This document shows, one piece after another, positions 8,791 to 16,724 of a stretch of DNA of 49,210 nucleotides (positions within the stretch are counted from its first letter, which is position 1; the number at the start of each line of letters is the position of its first letter). The translations under genes and the position numbers were made by a program. The stretch is taken from the NCBI RefSeq assembly GCF_001424875.1, contig NZ_LMCT01000024.1, forward strand, positions 1,126 through 50,335. Reading direction: 5' to 3'. Under the pieces are notes generated by a model. It worked only from the letters and a program-made list of their open reading frames with translations, did no database searches and had not been told where the DNA came from. Source of the DNA: Kitasatospora sp. Root107. Lineage in GTDB: Bacteria; Actinomycetota; Actinomycetes; Streptomycetales; Streptomycetaceae.

Positions 8791-9040
8791 GATCGACTCT
8801 CACAGGGGTGATGGTGGGCTCGCCGAGCGGCGGGGTGCAGGATGCGGGGCGCAGGGCACCGGCCTGGTCGGCGGAGGCGCTCCGGTGGTGGCGCCGGTAG
8901 CAGACGCTAGGCAGCGGAGCGGGGCGGGCCAGGCAGTTGGGACCGGCAGCAGAGCGGCGGTTCGGACTCTGCCGCTCGGGCAGGAGGTCGGCCAGCAGCT
9001 CGGGCAGCAGCTCGGGCCGAGACTCAGAGCGCGGCGGGGC
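8791..9040 (-). other. Leader region before the peptide operon
   Basis: No convincing gene. It separates the regulator's stop from the glutamate mutase operon and probably contains that operon's promoter, though no confident -35/-10 pair was picked out. A contiguous 12-bp tandem repeat (CAGCAGCTCGGG twice, 8993-9016) lies just downstream of the regulator stop. Confidence 0.5.
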
Positions 9041-10219
9041 TCAGACCGCGGCGAGCAACCGGACACCCGGCAGCGGGAGTTCGGCGAGCGCGCGACGGAC
9101 CAGGCGCGGCACGGTGAAGCACTCGGCGCCGCCCCCGGGGGTGCTGCGGACCAGCCCGCGCAGCAGCAGCGCGTGTACGCCCTTGGCCACCTCGGCGGCC
9201 GGCCGGCCGACGTACCCGACGATCTCCTCGAAGGTACGGGGACGACCGCTGACGGCCAGCAGACGGAGCAACTGACCGGGTCCTGAGCCGAGTTCCTCGG
9301 CCGCCGCGCGGACGGCGGTACGCAGGTCGGGCCCGGTGCCGTCGGCGACCGGAGAGCAGGCCACCGCGAGCGGGTCCTCCCTGGCCCAGGTGAGCAGCCG
9401 GTGCGGCGAGTGGATCAGGCACCAGTCGGCGGCGTGCTCGATCGCGGCCGGCAGCCCGTCGAGCCGCCTGCAGAGCTCGGCCACCACAGCCACCTCACCG
9501 GCGGCGAACCGGTAGCCGGGCCGGACCCGGCGGACGTGCGAGAGGAAGAGCTGAACGGCGTCCTGCCGGAGCAGCGTCGCCGGGTCCGCACCGGGCGCCG
9601 GCCGGGGAGCGGCCAGCGGGGCCAGCGGCATCACGCGTTCCCCCGGCAGCCTGAGCGGCCCGGTGGCGGTCGCCAGTACGCGCAAACCCGGGTGCCTGCG
9701 CAGGAGTTCACCGATTCCGGGGTCGCTCGGCGGTGCACCGTCGAGCACCAGCAGGGCATCGCCGACGGGGGGCCGGCTGCCCGGGCTCCAGCAGATCTGC
9801 CAGCCGCTCGCCCGCAGTCGCTCGGCCACCTCGGTGGCGAGCCGGGTCTTGCCGACGCCGGGGAGTCCGGTGAGCGAGATCAGCCGCTGCCCGCCGGAGC
9901 GCAGCAGTTCCAGCAGCGTGCGGACCTCGTCGGCCCGGCCGAGCATGGTGAACGGGCTGTTGAGAGGGGCGGGTTCGGCGGGCTCGGCCGCCGCGGCCTC
10001 CTCGAAGGCGGCCCGGCGGGCGCCCTCCAGGCGCAGGGTGGTGACCAGCAGCCGGACGGTCTCCCGGCGCGGCCGGTGCACCCGGCCGGACTCCAGGTCC
10101 CGTACCGCGCGCACGCTCAGCGCGGAGAGGTCGGCCAGTTCCTGCTGGGTCAGTCCGGAGTTCCTGCGGAATTCCCGGAGCAGCCCGGAGAATCGGACGG
10201 AAATCATCGTTTCGTCCAC
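9041..10219 (-). CDS. XRE-type HTH / NB-ARC (STAND) transcriptional regulator
   Basis: A 392-residue regulator with an N-terminal helix-turn-helix of the Xre kind (about residues 10-65, SGLTQQELADLSALSVRAVR) and an NTP-binding STAND/NB-ARC module. The P-loop is GLPGVGKT at 118-125 and the Walker-B-like strand is DALLVLDGAPP. No TPR tail follows, so the protein is shorter than AfsR-like regulators. The GTG at 10219 is used here; an in-frame ATG at 10207 is also possible and neither has a strong Shine-Dalgarno. Same strand and next to the biosynthetic operon, it is a candidate pathway-specific regulator whose DNA binding may be gated by nucleotide. Confidence 0.88.
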   Translation of the reverse strand: MDETMISVRFSGLLREFRRNSGLTQQELADLSALSVRAVRDLESGRVHRPRRETVRLLVTTLRLEGARRAAFEEAAAAEPAEPAPLNSPFTMLGRADEVRTLLELLRSGGQRLISLTGLPGVGKTRLATEVAERLRASGWQICWSPGSRPPVGDALLVLDGAPPSDPGIGELLRRHPGLRVLATATGPLRLPGERVMPLAPLAAPRPAPGADPATLLRQDAVQLFLSHVRRVRPGYRFAAGEVAVVAELCRRLDGLPAAIEHAADWCLIHSPHRLLTWAREDPLAVACSPVADGTGPDLRTAVRAAAEELGSGPGQLLRLLAVSGRPRTFEEIVGYVGRPAAEVAKGVHALLLRGLVRSTPGGGAECFTVPRLVRRALAELPLPGVRLLAAV

Positions 10220-10400
10220 GGTTTCCGTTCACCACGTCTCTCTGTCCGGAATGATTGTGTCCTGCGGGTCCGGCGGTAATAGTGGGGTACTAGGGGTGGA
10301 CCCCTGCCGCCGCTCGGGTGGGGTGTCCCGAGCCGTCCTCCGCCGCCGGGGCCGCCCGGGTCGGGTGGCCGTCCGGTGTGGTCCGACTCCGGCGGACGGG

Positions 10401-10583
10401 TCAGCCCCAGCCCAGGTCAGCGGCGGTCGGGCTGGGCGAAGGCAGCACGGTGACGACCGGGGTCTGGGTGTCGCCGCCGGCGACCGAGTCGGCGGCGGCC
10501 GAGCCCACCGTCAAGGTGGCGGCAAGGGCGGCGACAGTCGCGGCGACGAATACGGCGGCCGTGGTGAGAATCTTGCGGTCCAT
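10401..10583 (-). CDS. Small exported peptide, function unknown
   Basis: A 60-residue ORF with a strong GGAGGGG ribosome site 6-7 bases before its ATG. The N-terminus MDRKILTTAAVFVAATVAAL is a typical signal sequence, with likely cleavage after an AAA-like site near residue 31. The remaining 30 residues are Thr/Pro/Ser-rich (TQTPVVTVLPSPSPT) and end in DLGWG. I do not recognise a family. Streptomycetes encode many such small secreted peptides. It sits between two regulators and is divergent from the LuxR-type gene. Confidence 0.65.
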   Translation of the reverse strand: MDRKILTTAAVFVAATVAALAATLTVGSAAADSVAGGDTQTPVVTVLPSPSPTAADLGWG

Positions 10584-10850
10584 GGTTTCCCCTCCAGAAT
10601 CCGGGTGCTCTCCGGGTTATCCCGACACCTGGAGTCTGCCGCCCGGGGGAATGGCCGGTAAGGCCCCTCAAGGGGTCGTGAGTACGCCATGACGCAGACA
10701 CGAGGGGTCCATACCTGACATAGTCGGACAGAGTGGTCCCGATGTGCTTGCGCAGTGAAGGAATCGAGGGTTCATCGGGTGCTCGTGCACCCGGCGCACG
10801 TTACGATTGCGGACGCTTTCCTCGCATGCACATTCGACCGGGATGGGACT

Positions 10851-11903
10851 GTGATCTTGGCCTCCGTAGCACCTGGTATCTCCTCGTTAGTTGGCCAACT
10901 CGGCCAGGAGGAACTGGAGTTGTTCCAGTACGTGGTCGAGCGGCAGCAGGTGGACGGCGACGAGCTGCGGGCCGGTCCGGCCGGCCCGGCGCGGGTCGAC
11001 CGGCTGCTGGAGCTCAGGCTGCTCAAACGCTCGGCCACCCGGCCCGGCATGGTGGTGGCCGGGCTGCCGGAGGCGGCGGCGAGCGAGCTGTTGGCCCCGG
11101 CCCTGCAGGAGATCGAGGAGCGCCGCCGCGAGGTCGAGGCGACCAGGGAGCGGCTGACGGTCTTTCAGGCCGTCTACGAGCAGGCCAGGTTCACCCCGGG
11201 TGACTCCGGCGGCGTACAGCGGCTGACCGACCTGGATGTCGTCCGGGCCACCATCACCGAGCTGGCCGCCCGGGCCGAGCACGAGATCCTCACCTCGCAG
11301 CCGGGCGGCGCCCGCAAGGACGACGTGCTCAAGGAGTCGCTGGAGAAGACCGAGCGGGTGCTGCGGCGAGGCGTCCGGATGCGCACGCTGTACCAACACA
11401 CCGCCCAGTTCAGCACGGTGACGGTGGAGTACGTCGACCACGTGTCCCGGATCGGTGCCGAGATCCGCACCCTCGGCGACGGGTTCATGCGGATGCTGGC
11501 CTTCGACCAGTCGGCCGCCGTGATCGCGCTGCGCGACAGCGACGCGGGCTGCCTGCTGCTCCGCGACCCGAGCCTGGTCGACTTCGCCATCGGCGCCTTC
11601 GAGCGCGCCTGGACCAGCGCCACGCCCTTCCCGGAGAACTACAGCCAGGAGCGGGTGCTGGCGATCTCCGAGGACATGAAGCTGTCCATCGTCCGGATGC
11701 TGGTCCAGGGTCTGGAGGACCGGGCGATCGCCCGCCGGATGGGGATGTCGCTGCGCACCTGCCAGCGCCACGTCTCCGACATCATGGACAAGCTCGGCGC
11801 CCGCAGCAGGCTGCACGCGGGCTTCCTGATCAGCGAGTTGGGCGTCGACCTGAACCCCACCGGCACCCTGGGCAGCCCGGCGACGGCCCGCGCCGGGGAG
11901 TAG
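10851..11903 (+). CDS. LuxR-type HTH transcriptional regulator with TTA codon
   Basis: About 350 residues. The N-terminal half looks like a winged-helix/TrmB-like module (LGQEELELFQYVVERQQVDG, then a charged helix EIEERRREVEATRERL). The middle resembles a PLD-like sensor domain as in related actinomycete regulators. The C-terminus is a LuxR-family HTH (GLEDRAIARRMGMSLRTCQRHVSDI). The start is uncertain: the GTG at 10851 is chosen, TTG 10857 and GTG 10755 are alternatives, and none has a good ribosome site. All three keep a TTA leucine codon at 10887-10889, which in Streptomyces needs the bldA tRNA. Codon use upstream of about 10900 is less GC-rich than in the rest of the gene. Confidence 0.82.
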   Translation: MILASVAPGISSLVGQLGQEELELFQYVVERQQVDGDELRAGPAGPARVDRLLELRLLKRSATRPGMVVAGLPEAAASELLAPALQEIEERRREVEATRERLTVFQAVYEQARFTPGDSGGVQRLTDLDVVRATITELAARAEHEILTSQPGGARKDDVLKESLEKTERVLRRGVRMRTLYQHTAQFSTVTVEYVDHVSRIGAEIRTLGDGFMRMLAFDQSAAVIALRDSDAGCLLLRDPSLVDFAIGAFERAWTSATPFPENYSQERVLAISEDMKLSIVRMLVQGLEDRAIARRMGMSLRTCQRHVSDIMDKLGARSRLHAGFLISELGVDLNPTGTLGSPATARAGE

Positions 11904-11911
11904 CAAGCGGG

Positions 11912-11946
11912 GAGCCCCGCAGGCCGGTGACCGGCCTGCGGGGCTC
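11912..11946. terminator. Strong bidirectional hairpin terminator
   Basis: Perfect inverted repeat with 16-bp arms (GAGCCCCGCAGGCCGG and its complement) and a TGA loop. It lies between the convergent ends of the LuxR-type gene and the collagenase gene, so it can stop transcription from both sides. There is no U-tract, as is common in Streptomyces. Confidence 0.85.
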
Positions 11947-11976
11947 TGCTGTCTGCGTGAAGCGTGAACTACCGGT

Positions 11977-14350
11977 CTAGTACCGCGTGGTGACCGTGGT
12001 GCCGGAGAAGCCCTGCTGGGCGTACAGGCTGAAGTAGACCCAGCCGGCCGGCGGGTTGCTGATGGTCAGCGTCTCGCCGTTGCCGCTGTTGGTGGACCTC
12101 TGCAGGTACGAGCCGGTGGTGGCCCAGCTGCCGCCGTTGTAGTAGAGGTCGGCGTTGCCGGTGCCACCGGCGGTGGTGATGGTCAGGCTCTGCACCCCGG
12201 CGGGCAGGTACAGGAAGCTGTAGCTGTAGTTCCCGGTGGCGGCGGTCGCGTTGTCGCGGCGGCAGTTCTTGTCGAACTGGCGGGCGTCGGCGTTGGTACA
12301 CAGCGGGGCCTGGACCGGCGGCAGGGTGCCGCAGTTGCCGGCGCCGCAGGCGGTCAGCCAGGTGGTGAAGTCGGCGTCGTAGCGGGTGCCGATGGTGGAG
12401 GTGAGCAGGGTGCGGGCGGCCGCCCAGTTGCCGGTGCGGTAGGAGCAGGGTGCGGGCGGCCGCCCAGTTGCCGGTGCGGTAGTGGCCGAGCAGCGTGGTG
12501 ACGTCCTGCGGGTGCGACTGGAGCATGTAACGGACTGCCAGGTAGCCCCAGTTGTAGATCCGGGTGGAGTCCGCGTTGTCGTAGGTGGTGTCGAACAGCT
12601 GGCTCAGCTTGTACGTGCCCTGGGCGGCCTGGGCGATCGCGTCGTCGTAGCGGACGTTGCGGTAGCTGTAGGAGACGTACTCGGCGACACCCTCGACCCA
12701 CATGATGGTCGGGGTGGCGACACCTGCGTCGAAGTCGCCGAGCATGTTGTAGCGGCCGTCGAGGTAGTGGGTGTACTCGTGGTTGAGGTTCCAGATCGAG
12801 AAGGCCGGACGCAGCCAGCTGGCCTCGTGGGCGATGAAGCGGGCCTGGTTGCCGACCTTCGACGGGTCGCCCTCCAGGTACATGCCGCCGTTGTCGACCT
12901 CGATGTCGTAGATCGACCAGGCGTAGAGGCTGTAGTCGTAGTAGGCGTCGAAGACCACCACCTCCAGGGCGGTGTTCACGTCGCCCGCGACCGGGCCGTT
13001 GTCCTTGACCAGCTGGTGGAAGAACGCGTCCTGGTTGGCCAGGCTGGTGCAGGTGTCGACCAGCTCGGTGGCGGTCATCTGCTGCGCGCGGATCCGCAGG
13101 CTCGGGCTGCAGGTGTGGTTGATCGTCAGGACCAGCGGGACCAGCCGGGTGGGCAGGTCACAGAGGCCGTAGTAGGAGCAGTTGCCGGTGTCGCGCTTCT
13201 CGGCGAACCAGGCCAGGTTCATGGTGAGCGGCCCGGTCGCGCCGACCAGCGGGTAGCGGTTGACCAGATCCTTGACCAGCGGCCTGGCCTGCGCCTTGAG
13301 CTCCGGGACGGCGAGCAGGCCGCCGAGCTGGATGCCGATGTCGGTGGCCAGGTCGCCGCCGTTGATCATCGAGCTGTTGCGGGTGACGAAGCCGGACATC
13401 GCACCGGCGAAGCCGGCGTCGGCCTGCAGGGCGGCGACGAAGGCGGGCAGCTCGGTGCCGCGCTCGATCACCGTCTTGGTGTTGGCCACCGCGTCGTACA
13501 TGGCGCCGGTGTAGCTGCCGTTGTAGCTGTTCAGCAGGCCCTTGACCACGCCGGTGTAGCGGGCGTTCTCCTGGGCGCTGTCGATCAGGGTGACGGCCTC
13601 GGCCAGCGTCTCACCGTTGGCCTGGGTGACGTCCTTGGAGCGCGGGGCGGCGAAGAACGCGTCCAGACCGCCGCGGATCGCGGTCTGCAGCGGGGAGTTG
13701 TAGGTGCCGACGGCGTCCGGGTACTTCCACTGCACGTAGTAGCCCGCACGCAGGAAGAGCACCAGCTGGCCGGCCGAGCCGGAGTTGGTGCCGTTGTACG
13801 AAGCGGCGCTGTCCCGCAGGGCGTTGGCCACGGTCACCATCTGCGACTCGCGGAAGGTGCTCTGGGCGTCGGTGCCGGTGAGGTTGAACAGCGAGTTCAC
13901 ACAGTCCAGGCTCGCGGCCTTGACCTGCTGGACCAGTGCGCTGCCGGTGCTGGTGGTGAAGTTGCAGGCGGCGGCGACCGCGTCGGCGGCCGGCGCGGAG
14001 CGCAGCTGCTTGGACTGCTTCGCCGCGACGGCGGGCAGGGTGGCGGCGGCCTTCGGGGCGTCGGCGGCGTCGGTCGCGGCGCCCGGGGTCGGGCGCCCGT
14101 CCTTCGGTACCTCGGCGGACTTGGGCACCGGGATGGCCCGGGACGAGGGCTGGCCGGCGGGGGCGGCCGGGGCGTTGCTCGCCGCACGGCTCTGCGGGGC
14201 GAAGAAGCCGAGCGTGAGCAGGAACGCGAACGCGAGGGTGAGCAGACGGCCCAGGTGGGCCATCGGTATCCGGGAGGGTCGCACGGTGGGGGCCTCCGGG
14301 CCGGGTAGTGGCCGCGTGCTTGGGGGGCGCGACCGCTTGATGTGTGACAT
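11977..14350 (-). pseudogene. M9 family collagenase, C-terminus frameshifted by tandem duplication
   Basis: Secreted zinc collagenase of the clostridial/streptomycete M9 type. From the ATG at 14350 there is a long basic N-region, then a signal peptide (core LLTLAFAFLLTLGFFA, cleavage near QSRA), an M9N activator domain, and the peptidase domain with HEYTH at 524-528 and the downstream EGVAEY glutamate. At 12403-12482 a 40-bp segment is present twice; 40 is not a multiple of three, so translation shifts frame right after WAAARTLL and yields about 170 Arg/His/Pro-rich residues, ending at 11969. Removing one copy restores the frame into a normal C-terminal PPC-like beta domain (SLTITTAGGTGNADLYYNGG) ending at 11977, giving a 777-residue protein. 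The catalytic domain is intact; the substrate-binding tail is lost. Real mutation and assembly error are both possible. Confidence 0.9.
12403..12482. repeat. Perfect 40-bp tandem duplication inside the collagenase gene
   Basis: Two identical adjacent 40-bp copies (12403-12442 and 12443-12482), each starting GAGCAGGGTGCGGGCGGCCG on the plus strand. Flanking bases differ at once on both sides, so the unit is exactly 40 bp. It causes the frameshift in the collagenase gene. Confidence 0.97.
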
Positions 14351-14368
14351 GTAAAATGGCACACATCA
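14338..14368. promoter_or_regulatory. Inverted repeat at the collagenase start, possible operator
   Basis: Perfect 9-bp arms TGATGTGTG / CACACATCA separated by 13 bases, overlapping the collagenase start codon at 14350. The AT-rich composition stands out from the surroundings. The position at the 5' end of the gene, in a divergent spacer, suits a repressor operator or a short leader. No regulator is assigned. Confidence 0.5.
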
Positions 14369-14498
14369 CACTGACTACGAAAGAGTCCGGCGGGTATCTG
14401 CAGGTATCAACTGCGCATCGGCCGGACCAAGGCGTGGTGACGATCCGTCAGTGCCCGGGTGCTACGGTGCCAGCTCCGTCGGCAGGCAGGGGGAGTAC

Positions 14499-15041
14499 GT
14501 GGTCGCGACGCTGGGCGGCGCCGTGATCGCGATATCCGGCACGGTGCTGGCCGACCGGCTGCGCAATCGGCACGAGGACGACCGTGGTCTCGGCGCCCGC
14601 CGCCGGGAGGTGTACACCGCCTTCATCGCCGCCGCGGGCACCGCACACGCGCAGCTGGTCCAGCTCGCCCAGGACTCGGCCGACCCCGCGCCGGCCGGCC
14701 GGGCCGAGACGGCCAGCCGGGCCGTACTGGTGGACTCCGGGATCTACGACGTCCGCGAGCGGCTGTACATCGACGCCAGTGAACCCGTGGCCGGTGCGGG
14801 CCAGCGGATGTTCGAGCAACTGCGTGCGCTGCGCCGGGTGGTGGCCACTGGTGCGCCGCAGTCCTCGGCGGCCTTCCACGACGCCTACCACCCGTACATC
14901 GAGGCGGTCTGGGCGTACCGGGTCGCGGTCCGGGCGGAGTTGGAGGGCAGGGCGCTCACCCCGGCGGTCTTCGGCTGGGCCGCCTGGGACGGCCGGGAGC
15001 GCTGCTCGGTCTGCCGGGTCCAGCCCGTGGCGGCCGGCTGA
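14499..15041 (+). CDS. Conserved hypothetical protein, probable N-terminal membrane anchor
   Basis: A 180-residue protein from the GTG at 14499, preceded by a purine run (AGGGGGAG). It begins with one hydrophobic segment (VVATLGGAVIAISGTVLADRL) followed at once by a charged, mostly helical region (RNRHEDDRGLGARRREVYTAF). This is the layout of small single-pass Streptomyces proteins of unknown function. The C-terminus carries CSVC, but a lone pair of cysteines is not evidence of a metal site. I recognise no enzyme motif. It is divergent from the collagenase gene. Confidence 0.7.
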   Translation: MVATLGGAVIAISGTVLADRLRNRHEDDRGLGARRREVYTAFIAAAGTAHAQLVQLAQDSADPAPAGRAETASRAVLVDSGIYDVRERLYIDASEPVAGAGQRMFEQLRALRRVVATGAPQSSAAFHDAYHPYIEAVWAYRVAVRAELEGRALTPAVFGWAAWDGRERCSVCRVQPVAAG

Positions 15042-15088
15042 ACCACCACCGATTACCGCATCGGCTCCGGGTTCGACAGGATGGGGGT

Positions 15089-15619
15089 ATGACCGAGATT
15101 CGCACCCCCCGACTCCTGCTCCGCCGCTGGACCGAGTACGACCTCGCGCCGATGGCCGAGATCAACGCGGACCCGGTGGTCATGGAGTGGATCGGTGACG
15201 GCTCCGTGCTGGACCTGGAGCAGACGGCGGAGGCGATCGAGCGCTGGGAGGACGGCTGGGACGACGAGGGCTTCGGCCTGTTCGCCGTCGAGCTGCTCAG
15301 CTCGGGCGAGCTGGCGGGCTTCGCCGGCCTCTCGGTGCCGTACTTCCTGCCCGAGGTGCTCCCCGCCGTGGAGATCGGCTGGCGGTTCGGCCGGCAGTTC
15401 TGGGGCCAGGGCTACGCCTCCGAAGCAGCCCACGCCGCACTGGAGTTCGCCCTCGAGGACCGCGGCCTGGACCGGGTGATCAGCATCGCCCGGGTCGGCA
15501 ACGACGCCTCCGAGAACGTGATGCGCAAGCTCGGCATGGAGCTCGACCACGAGACCACCGACCCGGTCACCGGTCACCGGCTGAGCATCCACGCGATCGA
15601 CCTGACCCAGTACGCCTGA
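15089..15619 (+). CDS. GNAT family N-acetyltransferase (RimJ/RimL-like)
   Basis: A 176-residue acetyl-CoA-dependent acyltransferase. It begins MTEIRTPRLLLRRW, the typical RimJ/RimL opening, and has the acetyl-CoA-binding motif A as WGQGYASEAAHAALEFA (about residues 109-125) and the later VMRKLGMEL segment. Length and motifs match the subgroup that acetylates protein N-termini or small amines; the substrate cannot be told. It lies just outside the defence island and converges on it, with a 4-base gap to the helicase stop. Confidence 0.93.
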   Translation: MTEIRTPRLLLRRWTEYDLAPMAEINADPVVMEWIGDGSVLDLEQTAEAIERWEDGWDDEGFGLFAVELLSSGELAGFAGLSVPYFLPEVLPAVEIGWRFGRQFWGQGYASEAAHAALEFALEDRGLDRVISIARVGNDASENVMRKLGMELDHETTDPVTGHRLSIHAIDLTQYA

Positions 15620-15623
15620 GGTC

Positions 15624-16724
15624 CTATGGGCGGAGCAGCTTGCCCGGGGACACGCCCGCGAACAACGGCGTTTCGGCGGCACCCTCATAGCCGAAGTGCA
15701 GCTCCTCCCGAGCTCGCGTGGCCAGAACGTAGTAGGTCATCCTGAGCGCTGCGGAGGTGGTGTCGACGGCGGCGTCGGTGTGGATGTCGGGGATGACGAC
15801 GGTGTCGAAGCCGAGGCCCTTTGCGCTGGCGCGGTTGATGATGACGATGCCGGGTCGGGTGAGGTCGAGGGTGCGGTAGCGGCCGCCGGTGGCCCGGGAA
15901 GTGTAGAGCTGGGGCTTCAGGCTGGGAGCCCGGCGCTCCAGTCGGGTCAGCAGGTCGAACTGGGCCTGAGTGGAGTCGAGGATGACACCGATGCTGTGCC
16001 GGGGGTGGCGTTCGGCGAGGGTGACGAGCAGATCCGTGAGGCTGCCGGGACGGGTGAGGTGGTGCAAGCGCGGGAGGGGCCCTTCGCGGTCGGGGAGTGG
16101 GGGCGGGTGGGCGCCGGTATGGAAGACCGAGGCGAGCTCCGCGATCTGGCGGGTGTTGCGGTGGTTGCCGCCGAGCTCGTGGCGTGTGCAGTCTCCGAGT
16201 CCGCTGCCGATTTCGGCGAGCGTGGAGTGAGTCGTGGTGAGCCGCTGGCATTCGTCGGCGTAGACCGTCGTGGGGATGCCCAGGACGCGGCACAGTCGGT
16301 AGAAGCCGGGAGGCATGTCCTGACCCTCGTCCACGACGAAGGCGAGAGCTTCATCCGGTGGAGTGAGCGCGGCCCGTTCGTAGAAGGCCGGCCAGTCGTA
16401 CCAGCCGTTCTCCGCGCGCGGTGCGTCTGAGCCGTACCACTGGGCCAACCACGAGTGCGTAGTTGAGACCTCCACTCCCTCATCCTTCGGGCCCAGCGCG
16501 GAGACGGTCGGCGCGAGGGACTGGCGCAGCAGGTTGGAGCGGGTGAGGAGGACGGGCTTCGCGCCGTTGAGGGCGAGCATGACCGCGCGTTGGACTGCCA
16601 GCAGGCTCTTGCCGCTGCCGGGCGGGCCGCTGAGCAGGTGGTTGCCGTGGAAGGGAAGGGAGTCCAGTGAAGCGCGCTGGGTGCTGGTGAGGTCGAGGTA
16701 CGTGATGGTCATGACGGCGGTCAC
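15624..16724 (-). CDS. Small SF1 (UvrD-like) DNA helicase, last gene of the DrmAB operon
   Basis: A 366-residue protein from the GTG at 16724, which overlaps the DrmB stop as GTGA; an ATG at 16712 would give 362. The P-loop GPPGSGKS is at 33-40 and the Walker B is FVVDEGQDMPPG near 130, where DEGQD replaces the usual DEAQD. Then come GGNHRNT (SF1 motif IV-like) and a C-terminal ATRAREELHFGY (motif VI). At half the usual UvrD length it lacks the 1B/2B insertions. It may be a translocase or accessory motor serving the DrmA/DrmB complex, to which it is translationally coupled. No helicase of this size is part of canonical DISARM as I know it. Confidence 0.85.
   Translation of the reverse strand: MTAVMTITYLDLTSTQRASLDSLPFHGNHLLSGPPGSGKSLLAVQRAVMLALNGAKPVLLTRSNLLRQSLAPTVSALGPKDEGVEVSTTHSWLAQWYGSDAPRAENGWYDWPAFYERAALTPPDEALAFVVDEGQDMPPGFYRLCRVLGIPTTVYADECQRLTTTHSTLAEIGSGLGDCTRHELGGNHRNTRQIAELASVFHTGAHPPPLPDREGPLPRLHHLTRPGSLTDLLVTLAERHPRHSIGVILDSTQAQFDLLTRLERRAPSLKPQLYTSRATGGRYRTLDLTRPGIVIINRASAKGLGFDTVVIPDIHTDAAVDTTSAALRMTYYVLATRAREELHFGYEGAAETPLFAGVSPGKLLRP

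Noticed and set aside
8800..9066. 88-residue minus ORF between regulator and glutamate mutase
   Set aside because: Cys/Pro/Ser-rich translation, no ribosome site and overlap with the end of the regulator gene; treated as leader DNA.
12482..14308. 608-residue plus-strand ORF opposite the collagenase
   Set aside because: Antisense shadow, with only valine/glycine-rich low-complexity translation; the minus-strand collagenase is unmistakable.
15600..15660. Left attachment site for the island
   Set aside because: I looked for a copy of the tRNA-Leu 3' end near the helicase stop and the GNAT gene and saw none; the boundary is undetermined.
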